This document shows positions 23,901 to 52,719 of a stretch of 64,000 bases of DNA, piece by piece. The notes under the pieces were generated by a model, which ran no database searches, had not been told where the DNA came from, and saw only the letters and a list, made by a program, of their open reading frames with translations. The DNA comes from Amoebidium appalachense (lineage: Eukaryota; Ichthyosporea). The stretch is from assembly GCA_963693365.1 (NCBI GenBank), contig CAVNZM010000003.1:5642001-5706000 (forward strand), written 5' to 3'. How positions within the stretch are numbered: the first letter of the stretch is position 1; the number at the start of each line of letters is the position of its first letter. A program made the translations under genes and the position numbers.

Positions 23901-24491
23901 GAAAGAGGAAGATCTGGGAGCAAGGAGGTGGAGGAAGATGGGTGGGTGGGTGGGGGGAGGGGGGAAGGCAGATTCTAGAGGGGAGGCACAAGCTAAACCG
24001 GCGGAAAGGGGGGGCGGAGGGGGGGGGGGGGGGGGGGGGGGGGGAGGGTGGTATAAAGAAAAAGGTAAAGCGATGCGCCCTCCTTAAATGCACTCACATT
24101 CGAAAACTTCACTAAAGACACATTTCCCAGTTTTAAAGTCTGGCGACACTCAAGCAAACAACAATGGGCATGGCAGACACACGGAGGTACACGGGAAGGG
24201 GGGGGGGGGGGGGGGGGGGGGGGAAGGGGGGGGGGAGGGGGGGGGGGAAGCACTTGTTTTAGCTATCCACCTACACGGCCCATGATAACAAAAAAAAGGA
24301 GCACATCTGGTGCAAAACCACAGAAAGAGACCAGAGAAAGGGGGAAAAAAAGGTGGGGAAACAGACCATGATGCAGCAATCTGCTGGTTGGGGTCTAACA
24401 AGTCAAGGTCGGCCGGCTGCCACACAACGAGTTCGGCAACCATGCGCTCAAACTCCCTGAGGGGCCCGTCACCTAGACCACCGTCTCCCAT
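20785..24491 (-). CDS. C14orf119-like protein (DUF4508 family)
   Basis: Three coding exons on the minus strand, 24367-24491, 23192-23324 and 20785-20982, join in phase (2, then 0) to give a 151-residue protein; human C14orf119 is about 140. The pattern matches that family twice: exon 2 has WFDMWEVSQRKRLFGQLL (family WFxxWxxxQRxxFxxxL), and exon 3 has VVHWYNGWAQKPRWQFLAGC (family WDQWFRGWAEQERxxFxxxL) followed by a short aromatic C-terminus. The biochemical role of this family is not established. The exon 1 donor (ATG|GTCTGT) is weak but gives the only open joining I found. The gene is divergent from the three-RRM gene and convergent with NDUFV1. Gene model and family assignment come from my own reading; no database search was run. 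Confidence 0.72.
21300..21680. repeat. C/CT-rich block with GAAAA tandem
   Basis: Intron 2 of the C14orf119-like gene. Poly-C with T interruptions (21300-21460 and 21580-21625) is followed by AGAAA/GAAAA repeats at 21640-21675. Confidence 0.8.
21784..23124. repeat. Minisatellite of (CA)n plus ATCCACACACCCTTCA, about 45 units
   Basis: About 1.34 kb of units of 27-33 bases, each a (CA)n stretch of variable length followed by ATCCACACACCCTTCA. Variants include ACCCAC for ATCCAC, ACCATT, and CTTCAAAC. It lies in intron 2 of the C14orf119-like gene. The long Thr/His/Pro/Ser open frames are repeat artefacts. Confidence 0.95.
23192..23324 (-). CDS. C14orf119-like coding exon 2
   Basis: Acceptor TTCTACAG|GATC and donor CAG|GTGTGT, which opens directly into a (CA)n minisatellite on the plus strand. 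It encodes IWFDMWEVSQRKRLFGQLL and TVTEAEQDELTALLSGMQ. Confidence 0.75.
24367..24491 (-). CDS. C14orf119-like coding exon 1
   Basis: Starts MGDGGLGDGPLREFERMVAE at 24491 and ends IAAS plus two bases (TG). Joining to exon 2 gives a tryptophan codon and the run WIWFDMW. Confidence 0.6.
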
Positions 24492-24886
24492 CTTTAATGT
24501 TCCTTCAAGGCTCGTTGCCTGTATGATCCTAACTTCGTGATGTTATGCTCTTCTTGACTCTTTTTTTGAAGGTATTATCGAGGTGTGTTGCTGTTACGTC
24601 TGGTGTACAGTGTTCGGTTGGTTGGGATGGCTGAAACGGATGCGCGCTACAAACGTTAGCGGAGATGGTGTCAGTTTTTACGTCAGACCAGGGTATAACT
24701 TAATAAAACTCAAGCAGAATCGATAGTGAGTTCGGTTGCTACCAATCAGAGCCAGCCGTATAATTAGTCTGCTGAAATGCCTCTAGCGCACAGTCATCAA
24801 CCATGTCAGTGTCTAAATCACTATATAGTCTTTCTCTCTCGTCAACCCTTTCCCTATTTCCCTCCCTCCCTCTCTCTCCCTCTCTC

Positions 24887-24944
<58 letters not shown>

Positions 24945-25614
24945 GATGACGTCACTGCATTATCAGTTTATTAAACGTTTGATTGGTCGCCAGATCTATT
25001 GTTCTTTGATTGGTTAACGCTTTTGGCAACGGGTCCCCCAAAACTTTTCGCTTGGGCTTTCGAAACTCAGCGAGAGCGGCGATCCGATAACCACTACCCT
25101 GTTGTCTGAATGAATTCTCATTCCGTCTCTCCCTCTTTCCTGCGGTCACCGTGTGGCACACGTGAGCATAAGAAAATGTGTGGGAACTCTCTCTATTTTA
25201 CTTTCTTTCTCTCTCTCAGGCTCTGACGACTCCGAGTGACCGACTCATGCCATGGGCCGTCAGTCGTCACGGGAAAATTGGAAATTTCAGCCGTTGAAAT
25301 TTTAAGTGTAAACACGTGACTTGAAAACGAAGCCTCTCTAAACTCATGTATAAATGTGTACAGGTTCTAAAATATATATGTTTCTGAAAAATGCTTTTCT
25401 GCTGTTTTTCAGAGTGTGCTAACTCCTCCGAGACTCCACTGGAGAATCGTAAATACACCCACTATATTTGAGGTGTTGGGGGATTTTAGCAGTTGGTCAG
25501 CAAGCCCGCCGTTCCGGAGAGAACAAACGATAAAAACCTAAAACGAAGGTTGGAAAGTGGTGAAGGGAAGTTTAAAAAGGGCGTCGCCTGGTTGTTGAGA
25601 GAACACACGAAAAA
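24492..25614. promoter_or_regulatory. Bidirectional upstream region with CRE and CCAAT boxes
   Basis: Interval between the start codons of the C14orf119-like gene (minus) and the three-RRM gene (plus). A perfect cAMP-response-element palindrome TGACGTCA lies at 24947-24954, directly after a (CT)n tract (about 24855-24944). CCAAT-type boxes are ACCAATCA (about 24739) and ATTGG at about 24981 and 25010. No coding frame is supported inside. Confidence 0.5.
24947..24954. promoter_or_regulatory. Perfect CRE palindrome
   Basis: TGACGTCA, the full consensus CREB/ATF site, about 450 bases from one start codon and 660 from the other. An 8-base exact match can occur by chance; its place between divergent genes next to CCAAT boxes makes it worth noting. 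Confidence 0.45.
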
Positions 25615-43081
<17,467 letters not shown>

Positions 43082-44147
43082 CTAAATGAAAACAAAAACG
43101 AAGAGACAATTCCTCCATACGACAAACAGCAGACGACAATCAGAACATACTAATTCAATAAGGGAGGCACAAACCGAGTACGAAACACTAGTGCGCAGCG
43201 CAGTACCCTGAAAATCATCGTCGAACTCTTTCAGCGCCATGGCCGCCTCGCGAGGTGGGGCGCAGGCCAATAGCGGAAGTCCATATTCGAAAGTTGGCCG
43301 TAAAAAAGTTTTATAGTAGAGAAGAAGGTTCGCAGGATCATGGATCACAGACTCCCGTTGAAGCATATTTGACACGATGTGAAGCTTACCCTTCACACGA
43401 ACGATCCGTGTCGTGAGGAGCTTGCGGAAATCAATACACCGTGCAGTAAAAGGAATACCCAGATAGTCATAGGTACTACCTCTGAACAGGAATTATAGGA
43501 AGACCGGCCAATCGAAAGGAAGAGTTTTTCGAAAAAGTAGCACACTTTGCAATTCCGACTGTCATGAGATTCTCAGTGAACCATTGATCCACCTGACGAA
43601 GCATCTGGTGCATGACGGACGGTCTTCGGTTAAGGAACAAAGAACAATGAGTCGTCCGCAAAAAGGAGACCCGGTACACGCTGGGTATGCAGTTAGCCAA
43701 AAGGTTCGAGGGCACAGGCTAAACCGTCGATGAAAACGTCAAACGACAACGGATTCAGGAGGGGAGGGACCCCTGCAGAAGACCCCGAGAACGAGAAAAC
43801 CTGGGCGTTAATGTTCCATTGACCGCCGCTCGTCTGCGAGTGGTATCGAACAGGGCTTGCAGAAGACGGCCAAAGGGGGCTGGTAAGCCCCGCATAGCCA
43901 GCTTATGCCATAACAAACCAGTGGGTACGGTGTCGTAGGCGTTCGTACGGTTGATGAACTTGAAGACAACGTGCGGAGAGCCAGAAGTAATGGATTCATG
44001 GAGTAACAGGCTGTGGGTATAACACGAATTGGCATGACGAAAGCCCCCTTGAAGGGAAGAAAGACGGAACACGGCTTTTAAAGAATTGTCGGTGTTAAAC
44101 GTGCCAAGAATGCAACTGTTGGAATATGTCACTACGTAGGACAGCAA
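43082..44147 (-). pseudogene. Decayed LINE-type reverse transcriptase
   Basis: Read on the minus strand across three broken frames. The first has SLQGGFRHANSCYTHSLLL, then VFKFINRTNAYDTVPTGLLW (motif A region), LLQALFDTTRRRAAVNG and SRGLLQGSLPS (motif B region). The second has VPGLLFADDSLFF, the catalytic xADD box, at about 43640-43680. The third is a C-terminal segment with LLLYYKTFLRPTFEYGLPLL, typical of non-LTR retrotransposons. Stops and frameshifts throughout show it is inactive. The clade is not determined. Confidence 0.75.
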
Positions 44148-44234
44148 GAGTCTTGAAGTATGTATGTGTCTTAGCTTTGTTTGTATTCGTGTCTGCTCTC
44201 CTTCTTTGTGCTCTCCCCCCCTCTCTCCCTTTTT

Positions 44235-44323
<89 letters not shown>

Positions 44324-44890
44324 TATCTCTCTCTCTCCCTTGTTTCTGTGTGCACAGATATCTGTAGATCTGTGCACACCTGGCTCAGTCTCTTGCCTGA
44401 TAGAACTTATTTGTATTTTATCTGTGTTTGCTCTCCTCTGTTTAACTGAGAGGTAGTGTGATTGGCTAGCTATATTCGTTGACCTTTGTTTTAGTTCAAA
44501 GTGGCTTAGTTTTAGTTCACAATAGGATGACTCACCAATAGACGTGAGTGAGTGAGTACATCTATAGATCGTGTTGTGCATGGCATTCCTGTCTATTAAT
44601 ATACGTGTTATGATTGGACCCAATAGAGATGTATGGAATTCGGTTTATCGTATTGTGTCTTCACTTTGAGAGTGTCGACTATTAGGAAATATATGTATTT
44701 AAATGAGTTTCTATCTAGAGACGAGTGGCATTGAAATATATATGTGTATTAATAGTGACAAGATGTATAATTACTTAAGTCATTTAAGTAAGAGTTTCTA
44801 AGCTTCAGTTATGTCGGAAGTTGGAATGCGTATGCTCTGTCAGAATGTGTTTTTCGATCATCTGATAGAACCGATTGGTTCTCCCTTTTA
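44116..44890 (+). repeat. Dispersed repeat family D, copy 1
   Basis: Matches 59622-60346 in inverted orientation, both carrying internal (CT)n/(GA)n and poly-C/G and the shared blocks TCTTGAAGTATGTATGTGTC-like and GGAATGCGTATGCTCTGTC. It overlaps the 5' side of the LINE remnant, so it may be the LINE's own upstream region. A (CT)n of about 45 bp and a poly-C of 44 lie at 44236-44322. Confidence 0.7.
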
Positions 44891-45890
44891 CATCAGCAAA
44901 CTTCCCGGAAGTATTGCCAACGTATTTTTTGCTATTGGCGCTATTGGCGATATTGGCAATAGAACCCCTTGCCGCCAATAGGAACGCCATATTGCAATAA
45001 TATTGCTTTGGTATTGTCAATGGTAATACAGTACCAATACCCTCTATTGTCGATATCCCGCTGATATGAATATATTATCCAGTATATGTTACATCAATAT
45101 CGCCAATACATTAGAGTGCCATTACATTGCCATTGCATTACTATTGCGCTAGCATTATAGACGTATTGCCAATATCAATTATACCCGGGCGATATTACAA
45201 TAACAACCAAATAATATCAAAAATACAGATAATGATATGGATAATACTGTATTTTCGCATTGTAGTTGCACTATGAACGCATTATTAATGTATTGCCAAT
45301 ATGTAATTCATAGAAATACAAAGATTTAAATATCAAGAAACATATAAACAATGTATTGCCAACATATGATCCAACTATAATCAATATATAAATGCGGTAT
45401 CGCCGATAGGTTGCTTATATATCGTGAGTATATTGATGACATAAACAGAGGTATGATTAATACACTCCCAACACATTACAAATAAGAAATATGTAAGTAT
45501 GTTCCATATCAAGCATATATTGCCAACATACGAATGATATCACCACCATAAAGATATAAGTGTTGATAATGCATTACATATATATTATAAATATCACACT
45601 ATATTATCCAAATACATTGCCAATAAATTGATAATGGGAACGAATGCATGCAAAGTACAGTATAAGTGCGCTTATAATATGAAAGGCATATCGGAGTAAC
45701 GTCTTATATCTAAGAATAATACGTATGACGAACATTGCCAATGTATTAATAATAGCTTTATTGATACCTCAATCACATGCTCAATATATTGGCAATATGC
45801 ACACGGTACGGTAAGCACAGCCCCATGATCATTATCAATGAATTGTCAATGTATTGCACATGTCGACATCCATACGTGTTCCGTATGGTC
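44891..45890. repeat. AT-rich region enriched in TATTGCCAATA-like words
   Basis: About 1 kb containing dozens of variants of ATTGCCAAT/ATTGGCAAT and TATTGCC-ATA, many self-complementary, without strict periodicity. No coding frame. It looks like a decayed short tandem or AT-rich satellite. Confidence 0.6.
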
Positions 45891-45954
45891 ACTTTATTAA
45901 CTTCGGTTGGATAGTGGCATCAAGCACACAAGTAAACAACACAACTAATATACC

Positions 45955-46300
45955 ACCCCAAGAGCAACACAGAAACGAAACACGGAAACAACAGCAGCCA
46001 TAGGACAAAGAGCCCCAGACCCACAGGGTCTTGCCTCCATACTTTATTTACCTTAACAGGACAAAGAGCCGGTACCCACCTATGGGTGCTAAACATGCAC
46101 ATGATCATTCATGTGCTATAAGAGCAACACAGAAACGAAACACGGAAACAACAGCAGCCATAGGACAAAGAGCACCAGACCCACAAGGTCTTGCCTCCAT
46201 ACTTTATTTACCTTAACAGGACAAAGAGCCGGTACCCACCTATGAAACGAAAAACGGAAACAACAGCAGCCATAGGACAAAGAGCCGGTACCCACCTCTA
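45955..46300. repeat. Tandem repeat, about 160 bp unit, 2.3 copies
   Basis: The block from AGAGCAACACAGAAACGAAA through CAGCAGCCATAGGACAAAGA to GGTACCCACCTATG occurs at about 45960-46085 and 46122-46245, with a shortened third copy to about 46298. Confidence 0.85.
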
Positions 46301-46405
46301 GATGATAACGGAGCCTTATAGCTGCTGATGACTTCATGGGCCAACCTTGCCAAAACCTGTAAAGGAACTCGAGCTAAGAATTAGCTCATCCTACTTGCGA
46401 GAAGT

Positions 46406-46460
<55 letters not shown>
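46406..46460 (+). repeat. Poly-G tract of about 54 bp
   Basis: Uninterrupted G run between the 160 bp tandem and dispersed repeat family C. Confidence 0.95.
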
Positions 46461-46463
<3 letters not shown>

Positions 46464-46543
46464 GAGGGGGCTGACTGAGAGTGGCAAAAAAAGAGTCGAC
46501 AGAACCAACCTCAAAAATAGTAAGGACGGAAACCCGGACCAGA

Positions 46544-47072
46544 ACTTATGAAGTCTTAGAGAAGCAGAAAATAGCTTGAACGATCGGTGGAGGGGATGAT
46601 AGCTATAGTGCTAACAGCAAAAGTAGTGCCCACAGTCGCTGGTTCATGAACGTGAAAGGCAACGTGCATCTGCAGCCAGCAGACACACGCACACGCACGC
46701 ACACACACACACATACACACACACACACACAGACACAGACACAGACATAATCACAGGACGGACACAGACCAGACAGACAAACGCCATATGCACAAAAGCA
46801 GGCAACACAAAACTAACCTTCAAAGGGCAGCATGGTCCAAAACAATCAGCACGGTGGCTGCGCGATCTGCGGAGGGGATCTGTGACCAGGCGACCTGCGG
46901 GAAGGGAACTGCGACCAGGCGACCTGCGGGAAGGGACCTGCGACCAGGCGACCTGCGGGAAAGGACCTGCGGACCTGCGGGAAGGGGGAAGAGAAATGGA
47001 GCAAACAACGTGCGTACAGGCTTAAATGGAGAAAAAATTGCAAACCGGATTGGGATTTAGCCAATCACTATT
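46544..47072 (+). repeat. Dispersed repeat family C, copy 1
   Basis: Matches 57739-58319 in the same orientation. It contains a (CA)n block (46685-46735) and a GC-rich minisatellite at about 46858-46990 with unit ACCAGGCGACCTGCGGGAAG plus about nine bases. Confidence 0.85.
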
Positions 47073-47331
47073 CGCCGCGCCTGATTAGGAAAAAGATAAA
47101 AATAGATTTCGGCTCGCGCGCGCGCGTGCATCAGCTTGGTGCCCTTAGCGCTACCCTTAGTGCCCTTAGTCACAACTATCAGACTATAGTTACGTGTCCT
47201 CCACTTCTTTGTTCTTGACCATTTTTTCGGCATGAAAGGGTTTCTGTTACTTCTTGCTGTCCTTCTTAGCGTGCTTGCTTGTCTTTTTTTCAACATGGGT
47301 GTCACTGGCGCTTTCGACTTCTTTGAAATCA

Positions 47332-47362
<31 letters not shown>

Positions 47363-47392
47363 GCGCGCACGCACACACACTCACACATGCAC

Positions 47393-47424
<32 letters not shown>

Positions 47425-47899
47425 GGCGCGCACACACAGGCACGCACACACACACAGGCGCACACCTACACAACACACACAGCACAGGCACACACAAGCG
47501 CACACACGCACACACCCTGTTATCCCTGATCATGATGCCCCCTCCCCCCCTCCCCTCTTCCCCCCCCGCGCACCCCCCCCCCCCCCCCCCCCCACCCCAC
47601 CCACCCCACCCACCCACCTACAAAGACGAAAACATTGTACATGTATTGCATACACAAATATACTCGCACATATACATACACACATTCACTTTTAATCTTT
47701 CAGGCTACATGTGCAATATACATTAATTATGCACAGTCGATAGAATTCGTTGTGAAACCCCCCCCCCCCCCCCCCCCCCCTCCTCGTTCCCCCCATATGC
47801 AATGGGGATAATATTGTTTCCCGCTATTAATAAAAAAAATCACCGTTCTAACTTCCTAAGACCGAACCACTTGTAACACCGACAGTTTCGGTTGTGTGG

Positions 47900-47937
<38 letters not shown>

Positions 47938-48063
47938 CCTCCCCCCCAACCCACCCACCACCACCTTACCAATATTGAGGTGTACACTGCCCCCACATCC
48001 CCAACTGTGTGCTGAATATCCCGTGCTAGGAAACCAATAACGTGAAAGTAACACATGCCGCAT
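47073..48063. other. Interval with CG/CA alternation; no gene called
   Basis: (GC)n at about 47113-47128 and 47348-47370 and (CA)n to 47515; C-runs 47570-47593, 47758-47780 and 47900-47935. On the minus strand a lysine/glutamate-rich 25-residue tail (VESASDTHVEKKTSKHAKKD, stop at about 47247) could be a terminal exon of an unseen gene, but there is no partner exon. The plus strand of the same stretch reads as a hydrophobic MKGFLLLLAVLL start that runs straight into the CA repeat. Confidence 0.35.
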
Positions 48064-51000
48064 GTGGGTAGTTATTGAAAAAACCAATAATGTCTAGGTA
48101 CCATACTATGTACATATACTATGCTACAAAGGGGGTTCTATACGAGCTACAACGTTGTGTTTTTTTCGTGTGACCCTCGTACTCCAGGGGCACATTCACC
48201 ATCCCCCCCATAAACTTTGTGGTAAAGTTCTCGTGCTAGAAGCTGTTCTGTGGGTAGTTATTGAAAAAACGAATAATGTCTAGGTAACACATGTACATAT
48301 GCTATGCTACAAGGGGGGTTCTATTCGAGCTACAATGTTGTGTTTTTTTTGTGTGACCCTCGTACTCCAGGGGCACATTCACCATCCCCCCCATAAACTT
48401 TGTGGCAAATCTCTCGTGCTAGAGGCTGTTCTGTGGGTAGTTATTGAAAAACCAATAATGTCTAGGTAACGTATGTACATATACTATGCTACAAGGGGGG
48501 TTCTATACGAGCTACAACGTTGTGTGTTTTTTTCGTGTGACCCTTGTACTCCAGGGGTACATTCACCATCCCCCCCATAAACTTTGTGGTAAATGTCTCG
48601 TGCTAGAAGCTGTTCTGTGGGTAGTTATTGAAAAAACCAATAATGTCTAGGTAACACATGGACATATACTATGCTACAAGGGGGTTCTATTCGAGCTACA
48701 ATGTTGTGTTTTTTTCGTGTGACCCTTGTACTCCAGGGGTACATTCACCATCCCCCCCATAAACTTTGTGGTAAATGTCTCGTGCTAGAAGCTGTTCTGT
48801 GGGTAGTTATTGAAAAAACCAATAATGTCTAGGTAACACATGGACATATACTATGCTACAAGGGGGTTCTATTCGAGCTACAATGTTGTGTTTTTTTCGT
48901 GTGACCCTCGTACTCCAGGGGCACATTATCCATCCCCCCCATAAACTATGTGGTAAATTTCTCGTGCTAGAAGCTGTTCTGTGGGTAGTTATTGAAAAAA
49001 AAATAATGTCTAGGTAACATACTATGTACATATACTATGCTACAAGGGGGGTTCTATACGAGCTACAACGTTGTGTTTTTTTCGTGTGACCCTCGTACTA
49101 CAGGGGCACATTCACCATCCCCCCCATAAACGTTGTGGTAAATCTCTCGTGCTAGAGGCTGTTCTGTGGGTAGTTATTGAAAAACCAATAATGTCTAGGT
49201 AACATATGTACATATACTATGCTACAAGGGGGGTTCTATACGAGCTACAACGTTGTGTTTTTTTCGTGTGACCCTCGTACTCCAGGGGCACATTCGCCAT
49301 CCCCCCATAAACTGTGTGGTAAATTTCTCGTGCTAGAAGCTGTTCTGTGGGTAGTTATCGAAAAAACCAATAATGTGTAAGTAACACATGTGCATATATT
49401 ATGCTACAGGGGGGGTTCTATTCGAGCTACAACGTTGTGTTTTTTTTGTGTGACCCTCGTACTCTAGGGGCACATTCACCATCCCCCCCATAAACTGTGT
49501 GGTAAATGTCTCGTGCTAGAAGCTGTTCTGTGGGTAGTTATTGAAAAAACCAATAATGTCTAGGTAACACATGTACATATACTATGCTACAAGGGGGGTT
49601 CGATACGAGCTACAACGTTGTGGTTTTTTCGTGTGCCCCTCGTACTCCAGGGGCACATTCACCATCCCCCCCCATAAACGTTTTGGTATATTTCTCGTGC
49701 TAGAGGCTGTTCTGTGGGTAGTTATTGAAAAACCCAAAAATGTCTAGGTAACACATGGACATATACTATGCTACAAGGGGGGTTCTATACGAGCTACAAC
49801 GTTGTGTTTTTTTCGTGTGACCCTCGTACTCCAAGGGCACATTCACCATCCCCCCCATAAACTGTGTGGTAAATGTCTCGTGCTAGAAGCTGTTCTGTGG
49901 GTAGTTATCGAAAAAACCAATAATGTGTAAGTAACACATGTACATATACTGTGCTACAAGGGGGGTTCTATACGAGCTACAACGTTGTGTTTTTTTCGTG
50001 TGACCCTCGTACTCCAGGGGCACATTCACCATCCCCCCCATAAACGTTGTGGTAAATGTCTCGTGCTAGAAGCTGCTCTGTTGGTAGTTATTGAAAAAAC
50101 CAATAATGTGTAAGTAACACATGTACACATATTATGCTACAAGGGGGGTTCTATTCGAGCTACAACGTTGTGTTTTTTTCGTGTGACCCTCGTACTCCAG
50201 GGGCACATTCACCATCCCCCCCATAAACTCTGTGGTAAATTTCTCGTGCTAGAAGCTGTTCTGTGGGTAGTTATCGAAAAAACCAATAATGCCTCAGTAA
50301 CACATGTACATATACTATGCTACAAGGGGGGTTCTATTCGAGCTACAACGTTGTGTTTTTTTCGTGTGACCCTCGTACTCCAGGGGCACATTCACCATCC
50401 CCCCCATAAACTGTGTGATAAATGTCTCGTGCTAGAAGCTGTTCTGTGGGTAGTTATCGAAAAAACCAATAATGTGTAAGTAACACATGTACATATACTA
50501 TGCTACAAGGGGGGTTCTATACGAGCTACAACGTTGTGTTTTTTTCGTGTGACCCTCGTACTCCAGGGGCACATTCACCATCCCCCCCATAAACGTTGTG
50601 GTAAATGTCTCGTGCTAGAAGCTGCTCTGTTGGTAGTTATTGAAAAAACCAATAATGTGTAAGTAACACATGTACACATATTATGCTACAAGGGGGGTTC
50701 TATTCGAGCTACAACGTTGTGTTTTTTTGGTGTGACCCTCGTACTCCAGGGGCACATTTACCATCCCCCCCATAAACTCTGTGGTAAATTTCTCGTGCTA
50801 GAAGCTGTTCTGTGGGTAGTTATAGAAAAAACCATTAATGCCTCAGTAACACATGTACATATACTATGCTACAAGGGGGGTTCTATTCGAGCTACAACGT
50901 TGTGTTTTTTTCGTGTGACCCTCGTACTCCAGGGGCACATTCACCATCCCCCCCATAAACTGTGTGATAAATGTCTCGTGCTAGAAGCTGTTCTGTGGGT

Positions 51001-51580
51001 AGTTATTGAAAAACCCAAAAATGTCTAGGTAACACATGTACATATATTATGCTACAAGGGGGGTTCTATTCGAGCTACAACGTTGTGTTTTTTTCGTGTG
51101 ACCCTCGTACTCCAGGGGCACATTCACTATCCCCCCCATAAACGTTGCGGTAAATGTCTCGTGCTAGAAGCTGTTCTGTTGGTAGTTATTGAAAAAACCA
51201 ATAATGTGTAAGTAACACATGTACATATACTATGCTACAAGGGGGTTTCTATTCGAGCTACAAACTTGTGTTTTTTTGGTGTGGCCCTCGTACTCCAGGG
51301 GCACATTCACCATCCCCCCCATAATCTTTGTGGTAAATTTCTCGGGCGAGAGGCTGTTCTGTGGGTAGTTATTGAAAAAACCAAAAATGCCTAGGTTGAA
51401 CACATGGACATATACTATGCTACAAGGGGGGTTCTATACGAGCTACAACGTTGTGTTTTTTTCGTGTGACCCTCGTACTCCAAGGGCACATTCACCATCT
51501 CCCCTTATAATTTGTGGTGAATTTATCGTGCTAGAAGCTACTCTGTGGGTAGTTAGTGAAAAAACCCGATGCTTATAAGT
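48064..51580 (+). repeat. 183 bp satellite array, about 19 copies
   Basis: Tandem monomers of 182-186 bases spaced at 48251, 48433, 48618, 48800 and onward. Each contains GTGGGTAGTTATTGAAAAA, CCAATAATGTCTAGGTAAC, a CAAGGGGGGTTCTATACGAG element, a T-run ending TCGTGTGACCCTCGTACTCC, and CATCCCCCCCATAAAC. Divergence between monomers is a few to about 15%; the final monomers are most diverged. Repeating 103-residue frames are artefacts of the period. Confidence 0.95.
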
Positions 51581-51818
51581 AACGCATGCACAAATTTTCA
51601 CCATAGCATTATACTACCATAGTAGTTGGTCGACAATAACGATATATTGGGAACGTGGACACCATATTGTAAACCAAAAAATAATAACACCATAATATAC
51701 TACACATACCTAACAATGTATTGTGAATGAATAAAATACTTGCTTACGTGCTGGTAAAATACGAGAAACAAGGATTCTCTCGCTCTTTTTTTCTTTCTTT
51801 TTTGTTTGTTTTTGTGTT

Positions 51819-51885
<67 letters not shown>

Positions 51886-52016
51886 AGGGGGGGGGGGGGG
51901 GGGGGTATACCCCCATACGATCATTATAGTGATCTCATTATATGCCCCATACGACCACCATAAGGATCGCTAGTTATACCCCCATACGATCATCATAGTG
52001 ATCTCATTCTATGCCT
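51581..52016. repeat. AT-rich spacer, (TG)n, and a 70 bp tandem pair
   Basis: A 200-base AT-rich segment, (TG)n at 51823-51882 with a G-run to 51905, then two copies of a unit containing CCCCATACGATCAT and AGTGATCTCATT (about 51909-51945 and 51979-52010). Confidence 0.8.
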
Positions 52017-52105
52017 TCTATGAAAACTACTCCGGGACGTGTGTTGCCTCTAGGGGGACATCCCCTTGGACGAAAGTGAACCTGCAATGGTTGTAAACCA
52101 CGGCA
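52017..52105 (-). repeat. Split direct repeat B2
   Basis: 89 bp identical by eye to 52584-52672; includes CTCCGGGACGTGTGTTGCC and GGGGGACATCCCCTTGGACG. Confidence 0.85.
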
Positions 52106-52233
52106 AGCCCCCAGTCATCAATTTATTGATCCGTGAGGTCCTTGTGCCCAAAAAACGGGGGAAGTCTTCGCCCCGTGAAAAAACAGCACGCATGTGTGGA
52201 TCAATGGGGGTGAGTGTGGGTGTAGGTGGGTGG

Positions 52234-52583
52234 GTGAAAAGAAAATGTATAGCCGTAAGGGCTGTAGGTGCTCAACACAGAAGATGTGTTTGTAGCTTGC
52301 TGATCTGCTGAAAACTGTCTTGCTTATATACCTAAGCCTACCGACCTGAGCCAATTGAAAATCGATCCAGTGATATGTGAATCTGAATCGAACCAATCAA
52401 AATCGGTCTAGCGATATGTGGAATCTGATGTTTTGATTAGCTAATAGGTGCCCGTGTGCGAGCGGCCAATCGCGAACTGCTAAAACACGAAACGAAGCCT
52501 ACATGGTTATGTCAATATCGAACACCCATCCTACGTGTTTACCCAGAAAAATATTTATGTCAATAAATTCCACAAATAAAACC
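52234..52583 (-). repeat. Split direct repeat A2
   Basis: 350 bp identical by eye to 56239-56588. It directly abuts B1 at 52583/52584. Confidence 0.9.
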
Positions 52584-52672
52584 TCTATGAAAACTACTCC
52601 GGGACGTGTGTTGCCTCTAGGGGGACATCCCCTTGGACGAAAGTGAACCTGCAATGGTTGTAAACCACGGCA
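52584..52672 (-). repeat. Split direct repeat B1
   Basis: 89 bp copy of 52017-52105, adjoining the 3' end of the recombinase frame on the minus strand. Confidence 0.85.
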
Positions 52673-52719
52673 CGAGAGCAGTATGCTTGCTCCAAAGGTT
52701 TCACTTAAGGATAGAGGCA

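Noticed and set aside
24100-24150. Extra exon (TLKLGNVSLVKFSN) between exons 1 and 2 of the C14orf119-like gene.
   Set aside because: It has a good GTGAGT donor, but including it creates a stop in the required phase, whereas joining exons 1 and 2 directly keeps the frame.
47232-47380. Secreted peptide MKGFLLLLAVLL... on the plus strand.
   Set aside because: After the hydrophobic start it runs into a CA microsatellite; the antisense lysine-rich frame is an equally likely reading.
50168-51028. Repeated 103-codon frames in the 183 bp satellite.
   Set aside because: The frame recurs only because the monomer length is near a multiple of three over two units; other monomers have stops.
48064-51580. 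CRISPR-like array (regular repeats).
   Set aside because: The whole 183 bp unit repeats, with no unique spacers; this is a eukaryotic satellite.
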